Source: a bacterium
GTDB taxonomy: Bacteria > Patescibacteria > ABY1 > JAGPKW01
Direction of reading: 5' to 3'
DNA length: 64,000 nucleotides
NCBI GenBank assembly: GCA_021780535.1
Contig: JAJXYN010000009.1
Coordinates: forward strand, 1 to 64,000
The notes under the pieces are model-generated. The model saw only the letters and a list, made by a program, of their open reading frames with translations, had not been told where the DNA came from and searched no databases. The position numbers were made by a program, and so were the translations under genes. Shown here piece after piece: positions 8,109 through 16,535 of the stretch (position 1 is its first letter; every line of letters begins with the position of its first letter).

Positions 8109-9047
8109 TTATATTTTTTCTATAATTCTTAACTTAGAACTTCTAGATCTTGGATTATCTTTTATTTCTTCGTCGCTTGGAATTATAGGTTTTTTATTTA
8201 CTAATTTTATTTTCTTTTTGTGATTACATATACATATCGGAATATCTGGATCACACAAACAGTCTGTAGATTCTTTTTTAAAGAAATTTTTTACTATCCT
8301 ATCTTCTAGAGAATGGAATGTTATTATGGCTAATCTACCACCACTCTTTAGAGAATTTATTGCGTCTGGCAATACATTTTCTAGATTCTCAAGTTCATGA
8401 TTAACTTCTATTCTTAAAGATTGAAATACTTTAGTTGCTGGATGTATTTTATCTTTAGATGTTCTTTTTTTTGCTTTTAGTATTACCCTTACCAAATCAT
8501 CTGTCGTTTTAATTTGTTTTATTTTTCTTTCTTCAATGATTTTTTTTGCTATATAATATGCTTTTTCTTCCTCTCCATAATCCCTAAATATTTTTATTAA
8601 TTCTTCAATAGAATAATTATTAACTATATATTCAGCATTAAATTTTTCTTTTCCAGAAAAAGACATATCTAATGGATTATTCCCCTTGAAACTAAACCCT
8701 CTAGTCTCATCATCTAACTCATAAGACGATAATCCTAAATCCATTAATACCCCATCAACCTCTTTTATTTTAATATTTTCTAAATTTTCTTTTAAATTTA
8801 CAAAGTTGTCATTAATTAAAATATAATCTTTTTGTTCTTTGTAATCAGCTAAAATCTTTTTTGCATTTTTGATTGAAGCTGGATCAAGATCAAAAGCTAT
8901 CAACTTTCCTTTTGGTGAAATATTATCCAAAATTGCTTTTGAATGACCAGCCCCACCAAGAGTACAGTCAACTATCTTTTGTCCTTGCTTCAAATTCAAT
9001 CCCTCTATACATTCATTAAATAATACCGAAATGTGTTTGTATTCCAT
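8109..9047 (-). CDS. rsmH: 16S rRNA (cytosine-1402-N4)-methyltransferase
   Basis: Methylates N4 of C1402 in the ribosomal P site using S-adenosylmethionine. The SAM site is at residues 27-36 (DCTLGGAGHS). Other family signatures are GVLMDLGLSSYELDD, the GFSFKGNNPLDM stretch, the insert with KIHPATKVFQSLRIEVN, and ITFHSLEDRIVK near the C-terminus. At 312 residues the length is normal. It follows mraZ in the dcw block with a 44-bp gap that holds a perfect 20-bp palindrome. Confidence 0.97.
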   Translation of the reverse strand: MEYKHISVLFNECIEGLNLKQGQKIVDCTLGGAGHSKAILDNISPKGKLIAFDLDPASIKNAKKILADYKEQKDYILINDNFVNLKENLENIKIKEVDGVLMDLGLSSYELDDETRGFSFKGNNPLDMSFSGKEKFNAEYIVNNYSIEELIKIFRDYGEEEKAYYIAKKIIEERKIKQIKTTDDLVRVILKAKKRTSKDKIHPATKVFQSLRIEVNHELENLENVLPDAINSLKSGGRLAIITFHSLEDRIVKNFFKKESTDCLCDPDIPICICNHKKKIKLVNKKPIIPSDEEIKDNPRSRSSKLRIIEKI

Positions 9048-9059
9048 AATTATTTATCT

Positions 9060-9079
9060 GGACACATTATAATGTGTCC
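9060..9079 (-). repeat. Perfect palindrome between mraZ and rsmH
   Basis: GGACACATTATAATGTGTCC is a perfect 20-bp palindrome. On the minus strand it is preceded by TATAA, giving TAAGGACACAT then ATGTGTCC. This resembles the TARGGRC-plus-stem form of the two pyrG inserts and of 50783-50802. Confidence 0.6.
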
Positions 9080-9091
9080 TTATATTATTTA

Positions 9092-9523
9092 TTAAATGCC
9101 TAAACCTTCCATTGATTCTGCTATTTCTTCTGTTTTACCAGACATTTCTTTTTCGTGTTTATTCCATATTACTTCATCCCATATTTCTATTCTTTCAGCA
9201 ACACCAGCCACTACAACATTTTTTTCCAACTTAGCAAATTCTCTTAAATATTCTGGCAATATTACTCTTCCTTGGCCATCAATTTCTAAATCCATAGCTC
9301 CACTTGTCATATGTCTTTTAAATTCTCTAGCGTTCTTATTTGTAAGAGGAAGAGAATTTAATTTTATAGACATTTTCTCCCATTCTGAGTTTGTATAAAT
9401 AAATAAACAACCATCAAGTCCCTTTGTAATCACCAAACCTTTTTCAAGTTCGCCTCTAAATTTTTTTGGAACAGAGAGACGTCCCTTTTCGTCAATTGTA
9501 TGATGATATTCACCAATAAACAT
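9092..9523 (-). CDS. mraZ: MraZ transcriptional regulator
   Basis: DNA-binding protein of the AbrB/SpoVT fold that autoregulates the dcw cluster. Two tandem MraZ repeats are visible: HHTIDEKGRLSVPKKFR (residues about 7-23) and MDLEIDGQGRVILPEYLRE (about 76-94). The length of 143 residues is typical. It is the first gene of the block, preceded by a promoter and a three-repeat operator that match known MraZ boxes. No Shine-Dalgarno sequence precedes the ATG. Confidence 0.97.
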   Translation of the reverse strand: MFIGEYHHTIDEKGRLSVPKKFRGELEKGLVITKGLDGCLFIYTNSEWEKMSIKLNSLPLTNKNAREFKRHMTSGAMDLEIDGQGRVILPEYLREFAKLEKNVVVAGVAERIEIWDEVIWNKHEKEMSGKTEEIAESMEGLGI

Positions 9524-9546
9524 TGCTTTTTGTTAATTATTTAATT

Positions 9547-9572
9547 TCCCACTTTTTACCACCTTTTACCAC
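9547..9572 (-). promoter_or_regulatory. MraZ operator, three 10-bp-spaced repeats
   Basis: The minus strand reads GTGGTAAAAG, GTGGTAAAAA, GTGGGAAA: three GTGGKA units at exactly 10-bp spacing. This is the known architecture of MraZ boxes (direct TGGG-type repeats one helical turn apart). They begin a few bases downstream of the expected transcription start, so bound MraZ would block the promoter. Confidence 0.8.
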
Positions 9573-9581
9573 ATTGGTTCC

Positions 9582-9610
9582 ATTATACTACTTTTTTAGC
9601 ATCATAACAA
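9582..9610 (-). promoter_or_regulatory. mraZ promoter
   Basis: On the minus strand TTGTTA (9605-9610), a 17-bp spacer and TATAAT (9582-9587). The start would be near 9575, immediately before the MraZ repeats. Confidence 0.75.
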
Positions 9611-9647
9611 CACATATAATCCACAATTTTTATAATTTTACACAATA

Positions 9648-9676
9648 AAAAAATACCTAATAATAGGCATTTTTAA
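9648..9676 (-). terminator. Terminator after the radA operon
   Basis: On the minus strand AAATGCCTA pairs with TAGGTATTT around TTAT, followed by TTTTATTG. It lies about 60 bp past the stop of the 1293-residue gene and separates it from mraZ. Confidence 0.75.
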
Positions 9677-9733
9677 TTTAATTGTTACTAAATTGTTATT
9701 AAAAAAGTGACTTTTCTGTGGATAACTTCAATT

Positions 9734-12700
9734 TTACGCCCCGATTCCCCTGTTATTTGATTTTTCTTTTTTATGAAAATACCTCATTACATCACCATAT
9801 CTTTTTGATTCTTTATATCTCTTTATTAGATCAATATTTTCTAGAAATTTTGTTATTTCAATATAATCAGATTTTTCTTTATAATTAACCATTGACACTA
9901 TTGTTTTAAAAAATCCTTCAAAATCTTCTTTAGCCGATCTGGTATATTCTTGATCTTCTGGTAATTTTCTCGCTAATGCGAGCATCCCCCATAGTAGTCC
10001 CATTATTACATTATCTTGTTTTTTAACTATTGGTGGAGATGCTAAAATACCAGTTGCTATAAGATTTTTATTTGTTCCATATGTTGTTATTCCTGAATCT
10101 TTGTATCTTATTTCGTCTATCCATGTCTTACCATCTTGATTTGTCATATAGACTATTTCTACTGGTTTATCGTCTAACATCGTAAGAAATGTTTCTGATA
10201 TTATTTTTCCAAAATATGAAGTATCTTCAAACACATCTCTACTAACAAAGTCTGATTTAAAATTAGGGATTAAAGAATTTGGGCATTTTAGTTTATCAAG
10301 TCTAAGAATGTTAAAAATATTTACTTTAAATTCTTCAAGTGTTTTAACAATACCAATTTCATCTAATCTTTTTTTCCAATGAATCATTGCTTCTGTATCA
10401 AAATACCAAAATGATGAAATACTTGACGGACTATCTATTTTTATTTCTTGTTCAATAGTATAAGAACCTAGCGTATATGGGTTTTGTTTTTTGGTTTTAA
10501 CGTCAACTAAGCTAAATAGGTTATTTATAACATCTCCTACTAAATCACCACTTAAATCTTCTTCATAACTTATATCTTCCACTTCTTGTTTTTTTATTTC
10601 TTCTATTTTACTTAATATTTTTGGATGTAATTTTTCTATTTGGACACCTTCTGTTACTTCCAAGCTAGCCTCATCACCTTCTATTTTTAATAACCCTTTC
10701 CCAAAAAATTTTGTTTCTTTTGAAATATATGCCCTAAATCTATCAACCCCTATTTCGTTTATAGATATTAATCTTGGATATACATTTTTTCCATCATCAA
10801 CATAACACAAAATAATATCGTCTTTTCCTTTTTCTTTTAATAAACTAGAAAAATAAAATATTTTCCCATCAATCTCTAAAGAAGAAGTTGGTTTAAGAAC
10901 TTCACTAGAAGATAACAATTGAAAGGTTTGAACATTTTGCCTAAAAGATATTAAATTTTTAGAAATATCACTTAATCTTTGAAATAGAGTCTTATAATTA
11001 TTATCAAAACTATATGTTGAAATTCTATCTATACAAAATTCTGAATAATTTTTGAGAAGATTTTTATCATTTAAAAAGTCTAATTGCCCCATTGAATTGT
11101 CTAAAAACGGACCAGCTACAACCTCCTCGACTATGTCTTTAGTTTCGCTCTCTACTACCTCTATCGTGCTCTCTTTTTTCTTAGCTACGTCTTCTTTTTT
11201 TGTTGCTTTAATTTTTTCTATTATTTCATTATACAAAGCCTCATTAATAATACTTTTTTTATCAATTTTAATAAGCATTCCTCTTATTTTTATAATTCCA
11301 TTTGCTTTTAGCTTATCCATAAATTCTTTATCAAATTCTGGATATTTTTCTCCAAATAAAGAAATAAAAAATACCTTACCATCTCCTGTGTAATTTATAT
11401 ATCCATCAAATCCGTTACAAATTAATAAATCTGTCAAACTTTTAGTAAAAGGAGTATTTTTTTGTACAAAAATCTTCCCAAAATTATCTGAATTAATTAT
11501 GTTTTCTGGCTTAATTTTATATTTTTCAAATTGTTTTATTAATTCATTATGTTCAATAAATAATTGAATCTTTCTACTTTTGCTAATTAACCAACCTAAA
11601 CCAGTTCTTTTTTCTAATTCTAATTGAATGTCTCTAGCATTTAATCCAGATTGTTTTAGTTTTAATTTTTCTTCAAAATATACTTCTTCTAATCTAATAA
11701 TATAATCTGGAAATATTACATCTCTTCCTTCTAATTCTGTTTCAAATTGTTTCTTATACTGTAAAATTAGATCATTATCTGTAATATTTATTAATCCAAT
11801 TTCTATCAATTCTTCATCTGTTAGTTCTATAAATTCTAAAGGTATTCTTGGATTGTTATGAAAATATTTTTCTTTAAGACTATTACAATTTAAAATTTTT
11901 TCTAAATTATTTGGATTAATAAATTTTGTATATCCGTATAATTTTTTGTGCGATATGTTAAAATCATGGGGAGACATTTTAAAATCACCGTAATCTTCAA
12001 ATTTATAATATTTATCGTCTTCTCTATTTATGAATCTAACAATTTCTTTAATGAATGCAAAATTCTTTTTTGTTAATATATTCACTCCTTCATATTTTAA
12101 TGGATTTTCTTTTTTTAATTTATCCAAATCATTTATTAACCCCAATTTCAACATAAGAGAGAACATTTGTCTTGTAGCACAATTGCCTTTTGTTGATTCT
12201 TGACCATGATGATCTAATGTTGACATCATATATTTTGAGTCATATCTTGGCCCAGTTGTCTTAAAAATATTTAATCCATCCATTTGAGATAAATCTGAAA
12301 CTAAAACTTTTGGCAAATTTGCCAAGACGTCTTCATTTATACTACCATCTTCATTCAAATATTTTGTAAAATTATTTTTGTAAAAAATACTTCCATCATC
12401 TGTTTTATTTTCACCTTTTTCATTTATTTGTTCATAATTAAACTTTGAAAAATTTAATCCTACTATTTTACATAAAAATAAAACACCTTTTGCATCTAAA
12501 TCCATTTTTTCATGGACAGCAATACCAGTGAACGCTTCTTTTATCTCATCCATAAAAGCTTTTCTTCTTTCTCTTTTTGGCAATTTTGAAATATTTTTTA
12601 AATGATCTTCATATTTTTTTCTTTCTTCTGGATCTTTTATGGTCTTTGCCTTTTGCTGAAATAAAAATATTGCAAATTCAAAAGGAGCAAATTTAGATTT

Positions 12701-13615
12701 AATAATTTCAAACTTCCCAAATTCTTCTTTTTTTTCTAACTTTTCAGACTCAATTGGAGTTTCTTTAGGAATTTCTTTATCTTTTTTTAAATCATTATCA
12801 ACCACTATAGATAACGACATTAATTCTTTTTCTAGTTTATCTTTTAATTCTTTTTTTGGATTTCCAGCTAATACTACTTTTCCAATTTTTGTTTTTTTTA
12901 ATTCCAATATTAAAAGATCTATCTCTTTGTCTTCAAAATCTTCTAAATTTAATTTTATAATAAAACCCGCCTTATCAATTATGCTCAAATAATTTTTTAA
13001 AAAACTAAAAATCCCTCTAGCTTCTTTTTCTTCATTGGTTTTTTTATCTTTAAACTTATATTTTTTACAAAAATAACTAAGATCAATCTTATTTAATTTT
13101 GATTCTTGTATTAATTTTATAAGTAAATTTTTTACATCTGGCCCAATATCCCTCTTTTTAGTATTTTTTATGTAATCTATAACAAAAAAATCGTCTTCTA
13201 TATGTGATTTAAAAATATTTTTTCCACTAATCTTACCATCTAGCCCATATTTCTTTATTAGATCTTCAATATTTTCTTTATTTTCTTTTATAGATTCTTC
13301 TTTTTTACTTGTATCATCCGGTATTTCTCCGTCATATTCATATATGTATCCAGAAACTTTATTTATTTTATAATTTTTTGGCTTTTCTTGAATATTATCT
13401 TTTTTTTCTTCTTGTTCAACATTAATACCATACCTTTCTATAAAAGTATTTTTTAAATTGTCTGTCTCTATTCTATCTATTTTAGAACCTATCACTCTGC
13501 CTACAGCAGTTTCTATACCACCTGCTTTTTCTAAATCTATTGATAGTCTATCTAATTCTGACATGCCAGAATATTTTTCTTTTTTTGAATTTTTTTTAAA
13601 AAAATCTAAACCCAT
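9734..13615 (-). CDS. Giant conserved-looking cytoplasmic protein of unknown function
   Basis: A 1293-residue intact frame starting MGLDFFKK, 8 bp after radA, so probably co-transcribed with it. No signal peptide or membrane helix is seen. The first 100 residues and segments near 280-310 and 840-865 are charged linkers (PKETPIESEKLEKKE; KKEDVAKKKEST). The middle holds VLVSDLSQMDG and, 30 residues on, MSTLDHHGQESTKGNC. The DHH triad preceded by an Asp-rich motif faintly recalls DHH phosphoesterases, but the other DHH motifs are not clear. The C-terminal 430 residues form a separate soluble domain (SFWYFDTEAMIHWKKRL; EIVYMTNQDGKTWIDEI). I do not recognise the family. Its size in a reduced genome and its pairing with radA make it notable. 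Confidence 0.85.
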   Translation of the reverse strand: MGLDFFKKNSKKEKYSGMSELDRLSIDLEKAGGIETAVGRVIGSKIDRIETDNLKNTFIERYGINVEQEEKKDNIQEKPKNYKINKVSGYIYEYDGEIPDDTSKKEESIKENKENIEDLIKKYGLDGKISGKNIFKSHIEDDFFVIDYIKNTKKRDIGPDVKNLLIKLIQESKLNKIDLSYFCKKYKFKDKKTNEEKEARGIFSFLKNYLSIIDKAGFIIKLNLEDFEDKEIDLLILELKKTKIGKVVLAGNPKKELKDKLEKELMSLSIVVDNDLKKDKEIPKETPIESEKLEKKEEFGKFEIIKSKFAPFEFAIFLFQQKAKTIKDPEERKKYEDHLKNISKLPKRERRKAFMDEIKEAFTGIAVHEKMDLDAKGVLFLCKIVGLNFSKFNYEQINEKGENKTDDGSIFYKNNFTKYLNEDGSINEDVLANLPKVLVSDLSQMDGLNIFKTTGPRYDSKYMMSTLDHHGQESTKGNCATRQMFSLMLKLGLINDLDKLKKENPLKYEGVNILTKKNFAFIKEIVRFINREDDKYYKFEDYGDFKMSPHDFNISHKKLYGYTKFINPNNLEKILNCNSLKEKYFHNNPRIPLEFIELTDEELIEIGLINITDNDLILQYKKQFETELEGRDVIFPDYIIRLEEVYFEEKLKLKQSGLNARDIQLELEKRTGLGWLISKSRKIQLFIEHNELIKQFEKYKIKPENIINSDNFGKIFVQKNTPFTKSLTDLLICNGFDGYINYTGDGKVFFISLFGEKYPEFDKEFMDKLKANGIIKIRGMLIKIDKKSIINEALYNEIIEKIKATKKEDVAKKKESTIEVVESETKDIVEEVVAGPFLDNSMGQLDFLNDKNLLKNYSEFCIDRISTYSFDNNYKTLFQRLSDISKNLISFRQNVQTFQLLSSSEVLKPTSSLEIDGKIFYFSSLLKEKGKDDIILCYVDDGKNVYPRLISINEIGVDRFRAYISKETKFFGKGLLKIEGDEASLEVTEGVQIEKLHPKILSKIEEIKKQEVEDISYEEDLSGDLVGDVINNLFSLVDVKTKKQNPYTLGSYTIEQEIKIDSPSSISSFWYFDTEAMIHWKKRLDEIGIVKTLEEFKVNIFNILRLDKLKCPNSLIPNFKSDFVSRDVFEDTSYFGKIISETFLTMLDDKPVEIVYMTNQDGKTWIDEIRYKDSGITTYGTNKNLIATGILASPPIVKKQDNVIMGLLWGMLALARKLPEDQEYTRSAKEDFEGFFKTIVSMVNYKEKSDYIEITKFLENIDLIKRYKESKRYGDVMRYFHKKEKSNNRGIGA

Positions 13616-13623
13616 TTTATTTT

Positions 13624-14961
13624 TTAATCTCTTAACACTTCCAATAATTCTTTTATATTGTTTACTTCTATTATCTTATCATTTTTTTCATTTTTATTTA
13701 ATTTTGTTTTGGGGATAATTATTTTTGAAAATCCCATTTTATTTATTTCTTTTATTCTAGATTCCATACTTGGCACCGATCTTATTTCTCCAGATAATCC
13801 TATCTCTCCAAATATACATATATTGCTAGCTATTTCTTTATTTAAATAGGCAGACATAATAGCTGAACAAACTGCTAGATCTATACCTGTGTCTTTCGGA
13901 TTAACACCCCCTACAACATTTATATAGATATCAAAATTAAATAACTCCAATCCTATTTTTTTGGTAAGAACCGCAATAATAACCTCTAATCTATTCATAG
14001 AAAATCCTGAAGTTGTTCTCTTTGGATATCCAAATGCTGTTTTTGAAATAAGAGCTTGTACTTCTATTAAAAATGGCCTCGTACCTTCTTGAATACAAGT
14101 TACTATATTGCCTTTTTCTTGGTTTTCTTTATCCATAAATATTTCCATCGGATTTAAAACTTCGGATAATCCAGTTTCTTCCATAGAAAATATTCCAACT
14201 TCATTTGTATTGCCAAATCTATTTTTTATAGATCTTAATATTCTAAAATTTTTATATTTCTGAGCTTCAAAATATAAAACAACGTCAACCATATGTTCTA
14301 ACATCTTCGGCCCACCAATCCCACCATCTTTTGTTATGTGCCCTATTATTATTATTGATATATTTAATCTTTTTGAAACTTCTAAAATCTTAGATGTGCA
14401 TGCTTTTATTTGATTTGTAGAGCCAAGACTATTATCTATTTCATTTGAGTATATTGTTTGTATAGAATCTATAATGACTAGCTTTGGTAAATTTTTTTCT
14501 ATTGTTGCTATTATGTTTTCAACTACAATATCGCCAGAAAATTTAATATTATCCGATTTGCAATCAAGTCTATCTAATCTACCTTTTATTTGTTCTTTTG
14601 TTTCCTCTCCTGAAACATACAAAACAAAATCTTCATTTATTTTTGAAGCTATTTGCATAACAAGAGTTGACTTGCCTATTCCTGGTTGACCAGCTAGTAA
14701 TATAAGAGACCCGGGCACTATGCCACCTCCAAAAACTAAATCAACTTCGTTTATATTTGTTTTTATTCTTTTTAAACTAGAAGAGTTGACTGTGGATAAA
14801 TCTATAAGATCGGAAACTTTACTTTTTATATCAGTTCCTTTTTTAGACCCTGTTGGTATTTTAGAAACTTCTTCTACCTCTGACAATTCCCAATTTCCAC
14901 ACTCATTACATCTTCCTTGCCATTTTTTATATTGGTAGCCACATTTTGTACATTCAAACAT
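13624..14961 (-). CDS. radA: DNA repair protein RadA
   Basis: RecA-like ATPase that processes recombination intermediates and drives branch migration. The C4 zinc finger is at C4, C7, C18 and C21 (FECTKCGYQYKK; RCNECGNW). Walker A GQPGIGKST is near residues 90-98, the RadA-specific KNRFGNTNEVG motif is near residue 250, and a Lon-protease-like C-terminal domain follows (GGVNPKDTGIDLAVCSAI). At 445 residues it is full length. It is the promoter-proximal gene of a two-gene unit with the 1293-residue protein. Confidence 0.97.
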   Translation of the reverse strand: MFECTKCGYQYKKWQGRCNECGNWELSEVEEVSKIPTGSKKGTDIKSKVSDLIDLSTVNSSSLKRIKTNINEVDLVFGGGIVPGSLILLAGQPGIGKSTLVMQIASKINEDFVLYVSGEETKEQIKGRLDRLDCKSDNIKFSGDIVVENIIATIEKNLPKLVIIDSIQTIYSNEIDNSLGSTNQIKACTSKILEVSKRLNISIIIIGHITKDGGIGGPKMLEHMVDVVLYFEAQKYKNFRILRSIKNRFGNTNEVGIFSMEETGLSEVLNPMEIFMDKENQEKGNIVTCIQEGTRPFLIEVQALISKTAFGYPKRTTSGFSMNRLEVIIAVLTKKIGLELFNFDIYINVVGGVNPKDTGIDLAVCSAIMSAYLNKEIASNICIFGEIGLSGEIRSVPSMESRIKEINKMGFSKIIIPKTKLNKNEKNDKIIEVNNIKELLEVLRD

Positions 14962-15053
14962 AAAAAAATGAGTTAAATTATTAAACTTAAACTATTTTAC
15001 TTAATATTATTTTATATTTTATCATTTTTTAATTATTATTAATAATTAAAAAT

Positions 15054-15084
15054 CCCCCAAAAACAATCAAATGTTTTTAGGGGG
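15054..15084 (-). terminator. Strong terminator after the SD-led orphan gene
   Basis: CCCCCAAAAACA pairs with TGTTTTTAGGGGG around a 6-nt loop. On the minus strand the stem is followed by ATTTTTAATT. It lies just past the stop of the gene ending at 15096 and upstream of radA. Confidence 0.85.
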
Positions 15085-15095
15085 TATGCAGGCTC

Positions 15096-15902
15096 TTAGC
15101 TAGGCTTTTGCTTTACACTAAGAACCAACATCTCTCTTTCTTTTAAAGATAAGGCACTTTGTAACCGTAATATTTCTTCATCTTTTTTCATAATTTCCCT
15201 TCTCATGTCGCTTATCTCTTTTTCTTTTTGAGAGGAAGAAATAATTATTCTGATAAAATCTATTTTATCATTATAAAATTTCTCTTTTACTAATAAATCT
15301 TTAATTATACTATCCCCTATATCTTTTGGGAAAAGTATTAAATCCCAGAAATTTATTGATTTTTGTGTGACGGCAGACTTTAAATAGAATGTTATTTGAT
15401 TAATCAGTTGATCAGCATTAATTTTATAACTAAATATATTCCCATTATTTTTCATTTCAAATACGTCATTCTTATTTTCTCCCAAATCTCCTAAATCAAC
15501 ACGAATAGAGTCCAAATAAGTAAAAGCTACTGATTTGCTCACTCTTATTTTTGATCTAAGATTTTTATTACTTACAACATCTATTAACTTTTCTTTTGAC
15601 AAACTTAAAATATTAAATATTCTCGTTGCTAATTGAAATTCCGCTAATTGGTTACTCGCTATCCTATCCTTTATTATTTTAACATTAATGTCATTCAAAA
15701 AATTGATTGATTTTCCAATTATCGCCAATAGACATTTGTAGAATAAAAATGGTTCGAAAAAAACAGCCACTTTATCGTGCATAACTCTTGACGAAATATC
15801 ATTAAAAAATGAATATGAATTAAATATTGATATATTTATAAAACCGTCAGGAGTGGCTGTCACTTCTATTCTTTGGTAGTCATCGGGATCGATCTCTGCC
15901 AT
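15096..15902 (-). CDS. Hypothetical protein with strong Shine-Dalgarno site
   Basis: A 268-residue protein starting MAEIDPDDYQRIEV. This start is chosen because AAGGAGGGAGT directly precedes it; a 20-residue upstream extension has no such site. No signal peptide or transmembrane helix is obvious. The C-terminus is a heptad-like coiled coil (KEKEISDMRREIMKKDEEIL, then RLQSALSLKEREM). The domain in front, with FFEPFLFYKCLLAIIGKSI and NFWDLILFPKDIGDSII, is not one I recognise. It is monocistronic, with its own promoter and a strong terminator, and belongs to a set of orphans in this window with GGAGG sites that core genes lack. Confidence 0.8.
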   Translation of the reverse strand: MAEIDPDDYQRIEVTATPDGFINISIFNSYSFFNDISSRVMHDKVAVFFEPFLFYKCLLAIIGKSINFLNDINVKIIKDRIASNQLAEFQLATRIFNILSLSKEKLIDVVSNKNLRSKIRVSKSVAFTYLDSIRVDLGDLGENKNDVFEMKNNGNIFSYKINADQLINQITFYLKSAVTQKSINFWDLILFPKDIGDSIIKDLLVKEKFYNDKIDFIRIIISSSQKEKEISDMRREIMKKDEEILRLQSALSLKEREMLVLSVKQKPS

Positions 15903-15950
15903 ACTCCCTCCTTTCAAAGAGTTTTTAGGAACAAAAATATTAGTTGCTTT

Positions 15951-15979
15951 ATTTAACAACAAATTTAATAAAAAGTCAA
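15951..15979 (-). promoter_or_regulatory. Promoter of the orphan gene at 15902
   Basis: On the minus strand TTGACT (15974-15979), 17-bp spacer, TTAAAT (15951-15956). It gives a leader of about 45 nt containing the GGAGG site. Confidence 0.6.
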
Positions 15980-15981
15980 TT

Positions 15982-16380
15982 TTATAATGTTTTTCTTACT
16001 GAATATTCTGGTGTTATTATTTGAGAGTATTTTTTGTTTTTTGTTTTTTCTATTCCTATTTTTATAAAATCCTCATTCGTTTCAAATTCGGTAGATAATA
16101 CTCCAATTATTGGAATATTTAACTTATAAGCTATTGCATTTGCTATTATTATTCCTATTCTGAAATTCATGTTTATTCCTAAACCATTACAAACAACTAG
16201 ATATTTTATAGTTGATATATCTAATTTAAAATCTAAAATAAAATTATTTAATAATTCTAAAATCTTTTGAGAATCTTTAAAGTCTATTATATTTATTTTT
16301 GAAAACAAAATCTTACCATATTCATCTGATATGAAAAATTTTATTTCTTCTTTTGAATTTGTGTTGATAAATAGAACCAT
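15982..16380 (-). CDS. tsaB: Short, degenerate TsaB-like protein
   Basis: TsaB partners TsaD in making threonylcarbamoyladenosine on tRNAs. The segment TIKYLVVCNGLGINMNFRIG, followed by IIIANAIAYKLNIPIIGV, lines up with the TsaB signature where the family has GPGSFTGLRIG, AxxLA and IPxxGVS. The glycine-rich part is degraded (NGLGINMNF). The N-terminal MVLFINTN matches the usual MxILxIDTS opening. At 132 residues it lacks most of the C-terminal half of normal TsaB (about 220), consistent with the short non-catalytic versions in reduced genomes. It lies downstream of rfbC, separated by the hairpin element at 16397-16496. Confidence 0.65.
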   Translation of the reverse strand: MVLFINTNSKEEIKFFISDEYGKILFSKINIIDFKDSQKILELLNNFILDFKLDISTIKYLVVCNGLGINMNFRIGIIIANAIAYKLNIPIIGVLSTEFETNEDFIKIGIEKTKNKKYSQIITPEYSVRKTL

Positions 16381-16396
16381 AAATTATTATTACTGC

Positions 16397-16496
16397 AATA
16401 AATCTAACTATAATATTTTCTTTTCATGGTGTTCCGCTCAATTGAGATATCAAGCGAGCTTCACAAATGAAAGAAAATATTATAGTTAGATTTATT
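16397..16496 (-). repeat. Long-stem hairpin element with conserved 38-nt core (copy B)
   Basis: Arms 16397-16423 and 16470-16496 are perfect 27-bp inverted repeats whose sequence is unrelated to the arms of copy A. The core 16429-16466 matches the copy A core at 36 of 38 positions (GTGTTCCGCTCAATTGAG ... CGAGCTTCACAA). It lies between rfbC and the tsaB-like gene, ending 17 bp upstream of the latter's start, in the same orientation relative to transcription as copy A before murF. Confidence 0.75.
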
Positions 16497-16535
16497 AAAA
16501 AATATATTAGAAAACATTCTTAAATTAATCATATT

